A DNA stretch of 64,000 nt from Camellia lanceoleosa (taxonomy: Eukaryota > Streptophyta > Magnoliopsida > Ericales > Theaceae). Shown one piece after another: positions 1 to 11,493 of this stretch (positions are counted from its first letter, which is position 1; the number at the start of each line of letters is the position of its first letter). Where the stretch lies: positions 62,321,018 through 62,385,017 of the forward strand of contig CM045763.1 in assembly GCA_025200525.1 (NCBI GenBank). The letters are read 5' to 3'. The position numbers were made by a program, and so were the translations under genes. The notes beneath the pieces are model-generated. The model was not told the origin of the DNA. It was given only the letters and a program-made list of their open reading frames with translations, and did not search any database.

Positions 1-1895
1 GTAAGTTGTGCACTTAGTACCTCCCTTAAGTGCTCGGCCTTCTTGATTGACCCTTTGAGCTCGCATACACGCTCAGGTTCGAAGATTCCATGTATCACAT
101 TGATTACGCCTTGAGATGGGGCGTCTATTGGCATCCCGTTGGGGTTATTGTGGTCATGGGGTGCTGGTTGCGTCCCTCCTTCAATGTATTTATCCAGGTG
201 ACCTGCTGCCACCAACTCCTCCAGGTGCTGTCTCAATGGCATGCAATTTTTAGTGCGGTGCCCCTTTTTTTTATAGAAGGTGCACCGTGACCTTTCGTCG
301 TAGTCCTTCTGAGCCTCTCCTAGCTTAGCAGACCATCTGATGAAAGGTTCATCGCGTATCTCGCTTAGAATCCGGTAGATTGGTTTTTTGAATACTGTGG
401 TAATGACAGTGCAGACTCTCAACCACCTTTTATCCTGGTCTTCTCCGTTGTCCCGCTTGCCTCGTCCGTTTTTGTTTGGACGTTCTACCATGTTGACCTT
501 TGCCACGGTCTTTTTATCTGGTACTACGGTTGTGCTAGACTTTGCTTTAGCACGGGCGCCATCCTCTTCCACCCTAATGTGCTGGTGCACTCTTTCCATT
601 AAGGCCTCCATCGTTAGAGGTGGTGTCATAGTGATTGAGTCCCTTAGTCTGTTCCCAACTGGAAGGCCCCTTTTGTATTGTGCGATGGCGAGATTAGTAG
701 GACAGTCCCCAATCTGGTTGAAGGTCTCCCAGTAGCGACTATTGTAGGATCTAAGTGTCTCCTGGTCGCCCATGTCAATGGAGAGAAGCTGGCTGATCTC
801 CACTGGCATTTTGGTGTTCGTTCTGAACCTTGTTACGAACGCCTCCGTTAATTGCGCCCAGGAGGCTATGCTGCCTTCTGGAAGTTTTTCGAACCAAGTC
901 AAGCCTAAGTCGCCAAGGCTTGATGGGAAGAGGATGCACATTAAAGCCTCGTTGAGTCGATATACCGCCATAACCTGGCGGAAGTGGCTTAGGTACATGT
1001 AGGGGTCTGTCTTCCCCTCGTGCGTGGTGAATTTGGGCTGAAGGAAGCCTGGAGGTAGGGGCGCGTTTTCAATTGCCGAAACAAACGGCGAGGTCTGCAG
1101 CCTCGCTAGTACTTTGTCTGTTGGTTCGTAGGCAGGTCGTGGTAATGGCATTCCAACCTCGACGCTTCCATGTGTCTGAGGAGCCAACCGCTGGAGGGCA
1201 GATACCCTGCGAGGGTCGCGCGCCCTATTATCCTCCTTTCATTGTGCCCTTTCTTCCAGCACGGTCCGTAAGTCGAATGATCTTGGTAACTCCGTCTGCC
1301 TAGATGATGTCTGGTGCGTACGCAAGAGCCGATAGGTGCTTCCCTCAGTATACGATCTCTCAGTCCTTGTTCTCTCAGACCTAGAGCAACGAGTCCTGGA
1401 GGTTCTGGATTGAGTATCGCCCGTCCTGAGGCTTCTACTCTCTGTTTATGATGGCGTGGTATGCCTACTGCGATCTTCTGGGTGGCGAGAGGACGTCTTG
1501 TTTTTGGGCCCCTCTCCTGTCGCCACTCCTTTTCCCTTCATCTGGCGTTTCATAATCTCCATGTCCACTACCATCCGTCGTATCAATTCGTCCTGCTCCT
1601 TCACGCGGTCCTCCAGAACTTGAGGATCAATCATTCGTCTTTGTTTTTCAGGACTTTGTGAACGAGAGTGACGGGGGCTGTTAGTCTGCCTTCTTCCCTT
1701 CGTACCTCTCCTGGGATTCTGTCGCTGTGGCTCCAAGTCCGCCATAGGAGGGATAGAAGGCAGACCTTTGCGCCTCGCACCCCCCTCTGGTGTTTGTCCA
1801 TCAATGGCGGACTGTGGCAAATCTTCGTTGTGCGCCATTGTTTCTAAAGAGGAAGAGTTTGATGAAGAGGTTTTGCTCTTGTCTGAAATTCCCAT
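1..1895 (-). pseudogene. Ty3/gypsy gag, partial, broken
   Basis: Capsid/nucleocapsid gene of an LTR retrotransposon, read right to left and running off the left edge of the window. The frame is open from the primer site; the first ATG is at 1895, and a basic, Ser/Arg-rich N-terminus plus a coiled-coil-like stretch follows until a stop at 1446. Gag-like coding continues in other frames. Below about 1080 an apparently long open frame carries a Retrotrans_gag-type core (residues such as LTWFEKLPEGSIASW, coded near 850-920). Near 242-290 lies a zinc-knuckle-like motif beginning CTFYKKRGHRTKNC, where the usual first His of the Tat-type knuckle is Tyr. The layout fits a Tat-like Ty3/gypsy element. 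Protease and polymerase would lie beyond the left edge. At least one break near 1446 makes it non-functional as it stands. Confidence 0.8.
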
Positions 1896-1896
1896 A

Positions 1897-1906
1897 GACG
1901 GCGCCA
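1897..1906 (-). other. Retrotransposon primer binding site (tRNA-Asp type)
   Basis: Minus strand reads TGGCGCCGTC two bases inside the LTR end. The first nine bases match the 3' end of plant tRNA-Asp as used by many Ty3/gypsy elements. The position between the LTR and gag supports the call. The match decays after about ten bases. Confidence 0.7.
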
Positions 1907-2133
1907 ATTGTACGGGAAAGAAATAAACCTTCTCGTATAATCCTGTTGATCAAGATTGCACTCCTCCGTACGTCGTTGCTTTACTCCCTGAAAACACAAA
2001 CGTGAGCTAGACGGCGGGTGTGTGCCGGATACCTCTCTGATTCCTAAGTCAGCAAAATAGACAAATAGATAAAAAGCTCTGTGTATTCGGGAATCAAAGT
2101 TGTGTTACCTCTCCATAGGTGATGTTTGTGGGC

Positions 2134-2140
2134 TTTTATA
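2134..2140 (-). promoter_or_regulatory. LTR TATA box
   Basis: Minus strand reads CCTATAAAAGCCC about 230 bp before the LTR inner end. This is a good TATA box; transcription would be expected to start near 2105-2110, making the remainder down to 1909 the R-U5 part. Confidence 0.5.
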
Positions 2141-2467
2141 GGTTCCGTGTGGCACAATCCTAGTAGGACTTTTACTCCTCCATGTAGAGTCCTCTTAGGA
2201 TTCATACTCCTGAAAGATAATGCTTATCCTTCAACACCCCCCTCACTGCATAAACCAAGTGAGATGGTGGTCAGACTTCAATATAGCCGAGGTAAGCATG
2301 GCTATGCTAAGCCGCAGATTAGACTGAGATACCTTTAGCTCGGCTCTTCCATTCACTGCTCTTACCTTGGCTTTCCCAATGCTAACCATGGTATGTTCTT
2401 GACCGGGATAACCAATACTCCTGTCCCGACCGGGATAACTTTGTGCTTGACGACCGAACTTACCTGG

Positions 2468-2575
2468 GACCGGAGTAACTTCAAGCCTCTCGCGGACTGG
2501 AGTAACTTTACGCCTCTTGTGGACCGGAGTAACTTAATGCCTCTTGCGGACCGGAGTAACTTAATGCCTCTTTTC
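2468..2575. repeat. 27-bp tandem repeat in LTR
   Basis: Four head-to-tail units of 27 bp start with GACCGGAGTAACTT or close variants (2468, 2495, 2522, 2549). More diverged GACCGGGATAAC copies lie just upstream (about 2400-2445). The array lies in the U3-like half of the LTR, where such repeats often act as promoter or enhancer modules; that role is inference. Confidence 0.85.
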
Positions 2576-2663
2576 TCTCGGCCGTTCGTATTGTTGGCCC
2601 ATAACGGCGCATTACCCAGGTCGGCCCAATTTTCATATAAATTACCCTCTCAGGTACTAGACA

Positions 2664-3502
2664 TCCAATTTGCTTGATGGGGGTTACTTCGGTTCCATCT
2701 CCATGATAAGAATCGTTAATTTCATAATATCCTTTTAAGAAAATTAATCACGTTAAAAATCAAATTGATCAGATATCGATAGACATTTCAAAAAATCTAA
2801 AATAACCCCTAGGATATTAATTCGTGATTATATTTCAATTTTAACTAGTGAAAACCAATCTTGATCAAACAATCAATAATAAATCAACACAATTACTTAA
2901 CATGGAAAAAATCATAATTGGATTACCTCTAATTGTGATAAAAAAATCACACGCCATAGTCACAAAATAATCCACTAAGAAGACAAAAAAATAAATGAAT
3001 TACACGAGTACTCTCAATTATCTAACAAATCCATACCTAAATTGAACCAAACCTGATGTGTCTCTTCCAACACCGTCTTCACTACGGAACTGCTTTGCCT
3101 AACGTTGAATCCACAACGCCGATATCAAATTCATAACGATGAGCTACTCTGTAATCTACTAAAGTTTCAGGCCCAAGTTCTTTGGAATCTACCGAAGAAC
3201 ACTTCTCTCTTTGTGAATAAAATAATAAATAAAAAAAAAACCTCTTGATGATGTCAATATAAAACTTGTAGAGCCACCGATCACTCTCAAATCATTAAGA
3301 AAACACTTTTAAAAATAGCCTCCAATATAAAAAATCTTAGTAGCTTTACTCTCCTAGAATTTGGACGGCTTAAATTCTAAAAACAGCAAACGACGTACTT
3401 TATAGAAAACAAAGCTGTGAAGACTGCTCGAGCGCACACTTCATCGTTCGAGCAGTGTGAGTAAAAGCGATGCAAAACATATAGGCCGGCCGCTAGAGCA
3501 CA
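2664..3502. other. Intergenic, no gene seen
   Basis: AT-rich sequence without a convincing reading frame. The 3040-3500 part is richer in GC and contains short inverted words around CTCGAGCG/CGTTCGAGC (3428-3460). It may be an old LTR or other repeat interrupted by the CACTA element at 3503, but no boundary could be found. Confidence 0.4.
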
Positions 3503-3891
3503 CACTACAAAAAATTAAGGTTTTAGAGATCAAAATTTAAGGACAAAATTAATTTTTAGGGATCAAATAATTTTGTTGCGAAAAGTGACGTTATTATATT
3601 TCTAGTAACAAAAATTAGACATTAGTGATGAATTATTATCCTTTTGGGAAAAAAATTTTTGTCTAAAAAAATAAATCATTTTGAAACCAAATTATTTTTT
3701 CCCTAAAAGTCTATTTATTAGTGACATTTTCAAAATTTTGTTGCTAAATGCCTTATTTTTACTTTTCAGAATAACCTTTTAGCAACTATGCTCATGACGA
3801 TGGAAATTGGTCTCTAAATGTCTTTTGTAACAAAATTTTCACTTTTAGAGACCAAAACATTTGGTCTCTAAAACTCTTAAATTTTGTAGTG
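3503..3891. mobile_element. Non-autonomous CACTA element, 389 bp
   Basis: Begins CACTACAAAAAATTAAG and ends CTTAAATTTTGTAGTG, the inverted CACTA termini of En/Spm-type transposons. Both sides carry the 3-bp duplication ACA (3500-3502 and 3892-3894), the size expected for this superfamily. The inside is non-coding and carries repeated words of the TTTAGAGACCAAA type near both ends, like the subterminal transposase-binding repeats of CACTA elements. Confidence 0.9.
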
Positions 3892-5978
3892 ACACATTTT
3901 ACTACTCAAGCGGTAAAACATATTTCCCAGAAGTTTAGTTTGTAAGCAAAGATACTGGATGCTCCTATTCACCACTCGTACGCACAAATGACCACTCGAG
4001 TGGTCAAACAATTTGACTGCATTTTTTACTTTGGGGATACTACCCCTCAACCCCATACATAGTCAGTGAAGTGACAAATATGAAAGGCTCAAGATTACAA
4101 ACTCCTCTACATAGGCACAATTCGGATTGGATTCTAATCTAATCACTCACATCCTTACTAAAACAAAAGAGTGAATAAAATTATAATTGAAAGAAATTTT
4201 GTCGAACAAAATTGCTAATTACAAAACCTAACACATTTGATTGGAACTCTTTTGTCTAAAACAAACATTAGACGAATTACTTTTTAAAATTATACGATAT
4301 GTTAATTATTTTTCAAACAAATGTGAATCGATCAGATCGCTTCTACTATCCGATCAATTTAATTTTTTTGTATAAACAATTTACTCAATAAATCTTATAA
4401 AATAAATAATTCAAATTACTAACAAACTCAATGTAGATCCATAATAGGCGGGACTGGACCATCCAATTAAGTTCCAATCCCTAAAAGATGCTCTTGAAAT
4501 TGTCATTATCGGTACATGTCATTACAAGTCTTTAGTGGGCCATTCCGAATTATATTAGAACATTAAATGAAGAAGAAGAAAAAAAAATCCGTAAGCTTTT
4601 AGTTAATAGGATAAATTATATAGGAATATATAGGGCCTGGTATTGGATGAATTCATCAAGTTGACTAGGCAATTTCCTGTATGTCACTGCTCATGCTTAA
4701 TTTTCTTGCATTTGTATATATGTAGAATATAATTATTAAATATTTTTGGAGTATCATTTATACTATATATGTGACATTTTTGGGAATAAGAAATCTCAAC
4801 AGATATATTAAGTGAGTCATTATTTGTTTTTGAACTACCTAAAAAATGGGAGTTAATATGTTCTGCTCATAAAATTTTTTACTACATGATTTATTTACGC
4901 TGTGTTTGATTGGAGGATTTGAGAAGGGATTTGAAAATGGAAAAGGAAAAGTTAGATGAAATGTGAATAAAATATATCTACATTTTACCTATTTCACACA
5001 CCTTTTCCCTTTCCCTTTCCAAATCCCTCCCCAAATCCCCCAACCAAACACAACATTAGAGAACCATATAATTAATATTACATAATGCTCTGAATACTCA
5101 ATAAGCGACCATATACAGGAGCATGATTAATTATTCCTATATTTTCAGTATTTAATGATAGGCATGGCATACATGATGCAACTTTGATTTTTAAATTTAC
5201 GTCATTCAATAATAACAAGAATATATTTGTATATATATATAGAGGGAGATTGTTAGAGAGAGGTGGTCGTTACAATGGAGGTGACTTTGCTATAATTAAT
5301 TTTGTCTACTATTTAATAAAATTTAAATACTTATGACGTCTAAGTTATTTTTTAATGACAATTGTTGATTTGTTTAAGAATCAACTAACTAAGATCAAAT
5401 CTCCTGCTACATTGTGTAAATGAATTGACAAATAATACTTTAGAGATTTTTAACATTTCTCTTAATTTTATTAGATATTTTAAGTTAGATGGTGTTTGAG
5501 AGGTTATATGGAGATCTAATATTGCATGAGGCATGTAATTGTTTGATAGATCAAATATGCTTGTGAATTTTTACTGGATTTTCTTTCATAATTAAATATT
5601 AAATTCAATGTAAAATTATGAAATATATATAATTTATCTCATATCGATTGATAAAAAAATAATGCTTCATTTGAGAAAATCTATTTCCGCATTCAATTTG
5701 AGAAAAACACTTTTTTTGGCAGGTTAAATTATATTTTGTTCTCTTCCTAATTTCGTCATGTTTGATTCACGCCGAGGAGTATTATTACGAGATAAGTTGT
5801 CGTACACTTCTCCTGCGAGAAAATAATCCCACAAGACCCCTTGAGATTAGAAAGGTTGAATTTTATCTAAGAATTATTTAATTCAATCTCACCCCCTTAT
5901 TTAAATGTCACTTCAAGTAGATAGTTACTCAAATACATTCTAAACATGAAAATTATATGCTTTACTTGAAATTATGTG
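3892..5978. other. Intergenic, mostly featureless
   Basis: AT-rich, no credible gene on either strand. The sequence after the CACTA element (3895-4060) appears to continue the pre-insertion DNA and again contains a short CACTCGAGTGGTC palindromic word. Holds one MITE at 4901-5052. Confidence 0.5.
4901..5052. mobile_element. MITE-like inverted repeat, about 150 bp
   Basis: Starts TGTGTTTGATTGGAGGATTTG and ends with the near inverse, CAAATCCCCCAACCAAACACA. The arms are purine-rich on one side and pyrimidine-rich on the other (GGAAAAGG versus CCTTTTCCC), so the whole unit can fold on itself. No coding capacity. The target duplication is not clear. Confidence 0.6.
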
Positions 5979-5983
5979 TTATT

Positions 5984-6619
5984 TGTTGGTGCATAAATTG
6001 GTAAATGTAATGGAAGGAGATAAAACAGAAACCAATTAGTATTGCTTTAAGGCGCGTTACAACGTCGTTTTCCTTAAGATGATATCCGCCCCCACTTATT
6101 CTGTCAAATATGGTGTGCTGCGGGTTACCTGCGAATTTGCCTCCAGAATACAATGAAATTCAGTTTAAAGACTGATATCTGACTACTTTATGCATAAACG
6201 AAATCAGATCCCGAATACTTTTGAATTTTTCTAATCCACCAAGAATAAAGGAAAATAACAAAATGAATGTTAGAGAGAAGTTCTATGGATTTCATATAGA
6301 TTTCACATGGATTTCATATGGATGATTTCTATCCAATTTCTAATCCATTCTACCTTTATATAGGCATGGGTTTGTGTTTCTTAGATCAAAGGTCGTATTC
6401 TTTAAATTCAAAAGTGACAGCCTTTAAATTCAAGAGTTATATTTTTTTGTTTAAATCCAATAGTTACACCCCATAGTTTAAATCCAAAAGACACTTTTTT
6501 GTTTAAACTCAATGGTTACACTTTTTGGTTTAAACCAAAAAGTCACGTCTCTTTAATCAATCACATAACTATATTATTTATTTAAATATATATAAATATA
6601 TTATGAAAATGTTCCAACA
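5984..6619 (-). repeat. Left (3') LTR, internally deleted
   Basis: Shares its outer 350 bp (GGCGCGTTACAACG, AAATCAGATCCCGAATAC and neighbouring words) and its inner end with the right LTR. It lacks roughly 330 bp present in the right copy, the break falling near 6360-6375. Ends with CCAACA at 6619. Confidence 0.75.
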
Positions 6620-7106
6620 TTCCCCCACCATTTTCAAAATATATGAAAATTACAACTTGAATAGATCAGGAAAATTTATGCATAAATGCAAATATCTTTC
6701 GATTTGAATTATTCACTTAGTGAAAACACATCAAAGTTAATCAAGATGGCATAGCAGACTAGTATTTAAATCCAAGAGTTATGTTTTTTGGTTTAAATCC
6801 AATAGTTACACTCCATGGTTTAAATCCAAAAGACACTTTTTTGTTTAAACTCAATGGTTACACCCTTTGGTTTAAACCAAGAGGTCACATCTCTTTAATC
6901 AATCACATAACTATATTATTTATTTAAATATATATAAATATATTATGAAAATGTTCCAATATTCCCCCACCATTTTCAAAATATATGAAAATAACAACTT
7001 GAATAGATTAGAAAAATTTATGCATAAATGCAAATATCTTTCGATTTGAATTATTCACTTAGTGAAAACACATCAAAGTTAATCAAGATGGCATAGTAGA
7101 CTAGTC
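6424..7106. repeat. 340-bp tandem duplication across the LTR edge
   Basis: The block beginning near 6424 is repeated head to tail from about 6766 with few differences. Each copy includes the LTR end (TGTTCCAACA or TGTTCCAATA), the adjacent CCCCCACC tract and interior sequence ending AGATGGCATAG. Because it spans the LTR/interior junction, the duplication must have arisen after the element was formed. Confidence 0.85.
6620..6635 (-). other. Polypurine tract
   Basis: Minus strand reads GAAAATGGTGGGGGAA directly before the left LTR. It is the expected plus-strand primer position for reverse transcription, and it sets the orientation of the element. A second copy follows in the tandem duplication. 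Confidence 0.65.
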
Positions 7107-8564
7107 TTTGAACTTGCGATCTTATACGATTAACTGGATACGTCTCACACACAAATTTCTTTCTCCTTATGTAATTCAAAAAAACCGACACGTGGATTGC
7201 CCTTATGTCTATATCTTATTTCATAAGCACTGTAGAGTCAAGCCCTTAGACTCATAGGAGGCGGCACCACCTCCTACACTCATAGAGGTAAGTTTACTAA
7301 GAGTACCTCTGTAACTAAAGTATCCTAACTCACCCCTATTAAAAGCTAGGTAGCTCAACTCCTCTTTTACATTACAGGTCCCAAGCACTTTATACATTCG
7401 AGATGGTTATAAAAATAAAAATTTAAGTGCTTGCAATCACGACATATGGTGTACTTTGGCTCATTGAATTCAAGGACTTGATTTTTTTCAAACGTTGAGT
7501 CGAGTTTTCACTAGGAATGATATATTACTTGGGCTTAAGACCCATCCCCTTTGATGATCGCACATCAAATCTCTTGCAAGTATTTCTTAAGATAATTTAC
7601 AATCACGTAGACAAAATTCTTACATAGCTATGTATTACCATAGTTTATGATGTGATCAACATGTCCAGACTAACAATCACTATCATAACTATCAACTCAC
7701 ATTAATGATGAGTTTGCATCTTGAAAATTTCAAAAAAAATCTGTGACAAAAATATCATGTCACTCCGTCTCTTTTGTTACAAGAGACCAAGAACCATTTC
7801 TTCAATTCTAAGAGATAAGCCCTCACCAAAAGTAATCTTTATTTACTATAAGCCATAGTTTTAATGCTAAATATTTAAACATGTGCCTATGTATCCTTTC
7901 AAATAATCGGATACCCATTTTAATATATAAACTAACCATTTTCAATAACTTTGAAAAATTAAATTGTGAGACTTAAACAATTAATACTTTAAATATTTAG
8001 AATTAATACTTTCTTATATCATAAGTTTCATGATTTGTGCTTGTATTTGTTTTGAATCATAAATTGACCAATCAATATAAAATTTTCATTCAAATACAAG
8101 TTACATAAATTAGAAATTCTAATTTATTTATTCAGAAATTTACTAAGTATATAACATATACTTTATATTTTCTTAAGTTTCAAGCATTCACAAATCAAAA
8201 ATCATACCTGATTTTTATAATTAAAATCATAATTTGATTTTAAAAATACATTCTTAAAACTTCTACAAAATAACTATTCCTTAAATCCAAAAACAGGATT
8301 TGAAGTTCAGTTTTTGAGTCTAGTCCTTAATCCATTAAATGGATTTATTAGATTCAGAATACTATTTGGGTCTTTTAGTAAATTCAATAATTGGATTTAA
8401 ACACAAATGATCTAAAGAATTTGATTCTATTATTGAAAAAAAATAATACTTATTAAACCCACAACTAGATCACTGTACATGGGTCTTATCAAAACCCAAA
8501 AAGTCATAGCTGGTGGCCCAAACCTCTATCCATATGATGAACCACGTGATTATATGCAAGGCGC

Positions 8565-9241
8565 AAGGATCCTCTAGAGTTAATCCTCTAGAGTGATCTC
8601 CTAAAGTGCCTGATCAGACGGCTGTGAATAAAACTCACCAAAACGACGTCGTTTTGGTGAGTTTTTTCAACAAAAAAAAAAAAAACTGAAATTCGGGGAT
8701 TTCAAAATTCCCCCCAGATGAAGATGAAGAACTATACAGATGGAAATCAGCACCGCGTAATTTCGGTGAAGGTTGAGCAAGGATCTGGTAGGGTGAAGTC
8801 CTAGGTGAAGAAGAAATCAACACTGCATAATTCCGTCCTCCTGTTCTTGATTTCGTGTAATGCGGAAAGATCAACGGTGCTGATCTGTTGTTGTGGGTTT
8901 GCACAACCCAGAAGTAGGAGTAGGAGATCGAGTAACAGGAGGAAGAGAGAGTGATGTCTGACCATTCTGTGAGAGAGAGAGAGAGATTTGAGTTTGAAAA
9001 AATAGGGGTCTAAGTGTTAATAAAGAATATTCAATAAAAGTGATAGTGAGGTTGGTTTTAGAAGTTCACAGATTCATAGGTGCCTAAGTAGTTGTGTGGA
9101 GAGACAACAAAGAAACAGGGATAGGCGTGAACGACGAAGAAACGCGTGCAAAACCACAACAACAGATCAGCACTGTCGAATCTTTCTGTCTGTATAGTTC
9201 TTCATCTTCATCTAGGGGGAATTTTGAAATCCCTGAATTTC

Positions 9242-9275
<34 letters not shown>

Positions 9276-9378
9276 AAAAAACTCACCAAAACGACGTCGT
9301 TTTGGTGAGTTTTATTCACAGCCGTCCGATCAGGCACTTTAGGAGATCACTCTAGAGGATTAACTCTAGAGGATCCTT
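8565..9378. mobile_element. Fold-back element with long inverted arms, 814 bp
   Basis: Outer ends AAGGATCCTCTAGAG and CTCTAGAGGATCCTT are inverse copies. The inverted similarity runs inward about 200 bp on each side, through a 36-bp perfect palindrome and an A/T homopolymer, to a GAAGATGAAGAAC/GTTCTTCATCTTC block. The unrelated centre is about 400 bp. Short frames inside are products of the repeat and look non-coding. A target duplication is not clear; flanks read TATATGC and GCATATA in inverted sense, so the arms may extend a little further. It sits inside the LTR element at 5984-11493. Confidence 0.75.
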
Positions 9379-10112
9379 ACGCATATACAATAGTCTTCTT
9401 TGACATCAACATGGACACAAGGCGGGATTATCGCATTTTCTGTGCAAAAAACCTGCTTATACATAATGTTAAACCTATATTTCCCACTGCTTTTTGAATA
9501 CAAAAGCAATTGTCAATAAATAAGCAAAGAAGTATTTCAGTTTCCATCTCACTGGGTTATTTACCCCTACAATGATAGCCATCAATGGAATTAACTTTGT
9601 CTTTGCAAAGAAACCTGCATAATTTTTGCACCACAATACTTTGCAAAAACACAAAACATAAAAGTAATAGTATAGAAAACATAATAATTATTACTAACAA
9701 TGACAACCAAAACTAATAAATTCTAGTTTGCATTTTGTTCACATGAAACAACAATACTAAAAATTAAATATAATCACACATGTTAACGATCAAATCCAAT
9801 ACCATAGATATTCTAACATTGAACAAATAAAGTATTTATTTTGAATGACAGTTATAAGCAAATATAGTTTTCATACCAATTATGAACTTATCTGATGTTC
9901 AAATTACATGCATGGTCCTCAAATAAAAATCACAAGTAAAGGATTAAGACATACCTTTGCCAATAATAAATTGAAACAAACTATTTTATCACCTTGATCG
10001 TAATTTGATGGTCAAACACCAAATTGGAATTAAAAGTCTATCTTTTAGTTGTTTCTAATATTTTCAAAGAAATATTAATCCTATGCATCTTTTCGGGATA
10101 TCGTCTTAAGAT

Positions 10113-11493
10113 TGTTGGTGCAAAAGTTGATAAATGTGATGGAAGGAGATAAAATAGAAAATAATTAGTATTGCTTCAAGGCGCGTTACAACGTTGCTTT
10201 CCTTAAGACGATATTTACCCCCACCAATTCTGTCGAATATGGTGTACATCCATGAATCCGCCTCTAGGATACAATGAAGTCCAGTCTAAAAACTGATGTC
10301 TGACTGCGTCATGCATAAACAAAATCAGATCCCGAATACGTTTGGATTTTTTCTAATCTACCAAGTATAGAGAAAAATAACAATATGAATGTTAGAAAGA
10401 AATTCCATAGATTTCATATGGATGATTTCTACCCAATTTTCAACCCGTTTTGCCTTTATAAGGAAAATTTGTAATGTAAAAACAAGATTTAACATGTGGG
10501 AGGATCCAAACATTTTCTTTTTTTTCTTTCTTTCATTTCCAATTAAGGAGAGCACTGAGTTACTTACGTTATAGCACAGTCAGGTAGGCTAATACCATCA
10601 CGCTCACAAGCAAAATCTTTGAAATTTTCATTTCTTCATTGGGCTTGGACCGTGTCTCCCAAACAATCTCAATACATATGGCGCAAGATGATTCCACATA
10701 TCGAGGTCGGAATGGGATTGGGTGTTTTCACGTCTCACCTTTGTGCTCGGTTTGTCTTGATTTCCGATTGATGAACAAAAAGGAAAATGGAACTCTTGGA
10801 TTTTTTTACTCGACCCCGACTACGTGTCCTTTGGGTTTGTGTCCTTTAGACCAAAAGTCGCGTCTTTTAAATGGGTAAATTACATTTTGCACCCCTGCAC
10901 TTTACATCAAATCCCACTTTGGCTCCTACACATCAAATTATGACACTTAATCCCTTGCATTTTTGGTCAAGTGTCACTTTGGCCCTTCTGTTAGCCTCAT
11001 TGTTAACAAAGGTTAGTCACATGAAAAACATGTGAGGATAAATTACACTTTGCACCCCTGCATTTTAACAAAATCTCACTTTAGTCTCTACGCATCAAAA
11101 TTGTGATACTTAACTCCCTAAAGGATAACTTCTGTTAGCCTCACTATTAACAGAAGGGCCAATGTGACACTTGACCAAAAGTGCAGGGGGTTAAGTGACA
11201 CAATTTGATGTGTATGGACTAAAGTGAGATTTTGTGTAAAGTGCAGGGGTGCAAAGTGTAGGGGTACAAAGTGTAATTTACCCCTTTGAAATTCAAAAGT
11301 GACATCTTTTAAATCCAAGAGTCATATCTTTTGGTTTAAATCCAATTGTTACACCCCATGGTTTAAATCCAAAAGATACACATTTTTGTTTAAATTCAAT
11401 GGTTACACCTTTTGGTTTAAATCCAAAAGTCACATCTCTTTAATCATTAATATAACTATATATATATATATATATTATGAAAATGTTCTAACA
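10113..11493 (-). repeat. Right (5') LTR, carrying a MITE
   Basis: Starts TGTTGGTGCA and ends TGTTCTAACA on the plus strand. Without the 412-bp MITE at 10873-11284 it is about 970 bp, probably near full length. It contains the 330 bp missing from the left copy. The last 200 bp repeat the TTTAAATCCAAAAG words seen at 6400-6560 and 6760-6900. Confidence 0.75.
10873..11284. mobile_element. MITE with duplicated arm, 412 bp
   Basis: Starts GGGTAAATTACATTTTGCAC and ends with the inverse, ending AATTTACCCC. A second same-sense copy of the left arm begins near 11036, so the unit looks like two left arms plus one right arm. Flanks TTTTAAAT and TTTGAAAT are a likely 8-bp target duplication with one change. 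The uninterrupted site is seen at 6405-6420 in the other LTR. Confidence 0.75.

Larger units (their letters stand above)
1909..2663 (-). mobile_element. 5' LTR of minus-strand Ty3/gypsy element
   Basis: On the minus strand the segment begins TGTCTAGTACC and ends CCCGTACA, giving TG...CA ends, with the primer site directly inside. The inner end (1909) is firm because of the primer site. The outer end (2663) is my best choice of a TG start; the matching 3' LTR is outside the window, so neither it nor the target-site duplication can be checked. It contains a TATA box and a 27-bp tandem repeat in its U3-like part. Confidence 0.6.
5984..11493 (-). mobile_element. Non-coding LTR retroelement with nested insertions
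   Basis: Two direct copies of a long repeat with TGTTGG...CCAACA-type ends flank an interior of about 3.5 kb. The 5-bp target duplication TTATT is intact at 5979-5983 and 11494-11498. A purine run next to the left repeat places the 3' end on the left, so the element lies on the minus strand. No gag or pol remains in any frame, which suggests a LARD-like or decayed non-autonomous element. The usual TGGTATCAGAGC primer site is not seen inside the right repeat. The interior and LTRs hold a 340-bp tandem duplication, a fold-back element and a MITE, all younger than the host element. Confidence 0.8.

Noticed and set aside
388..1303. Plus-strand open frames in the first 1.3 kb
   Set aside because: They are the reverse of the minus-strand gag coding; the minus strand has the recognisable gag core and knuckle.
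8635..9355. Short frames on both strands inside the fold-back element
   Set aside because: They are products of the inverted arms and homopolymers, start or end in the palindrome, and show no domain.
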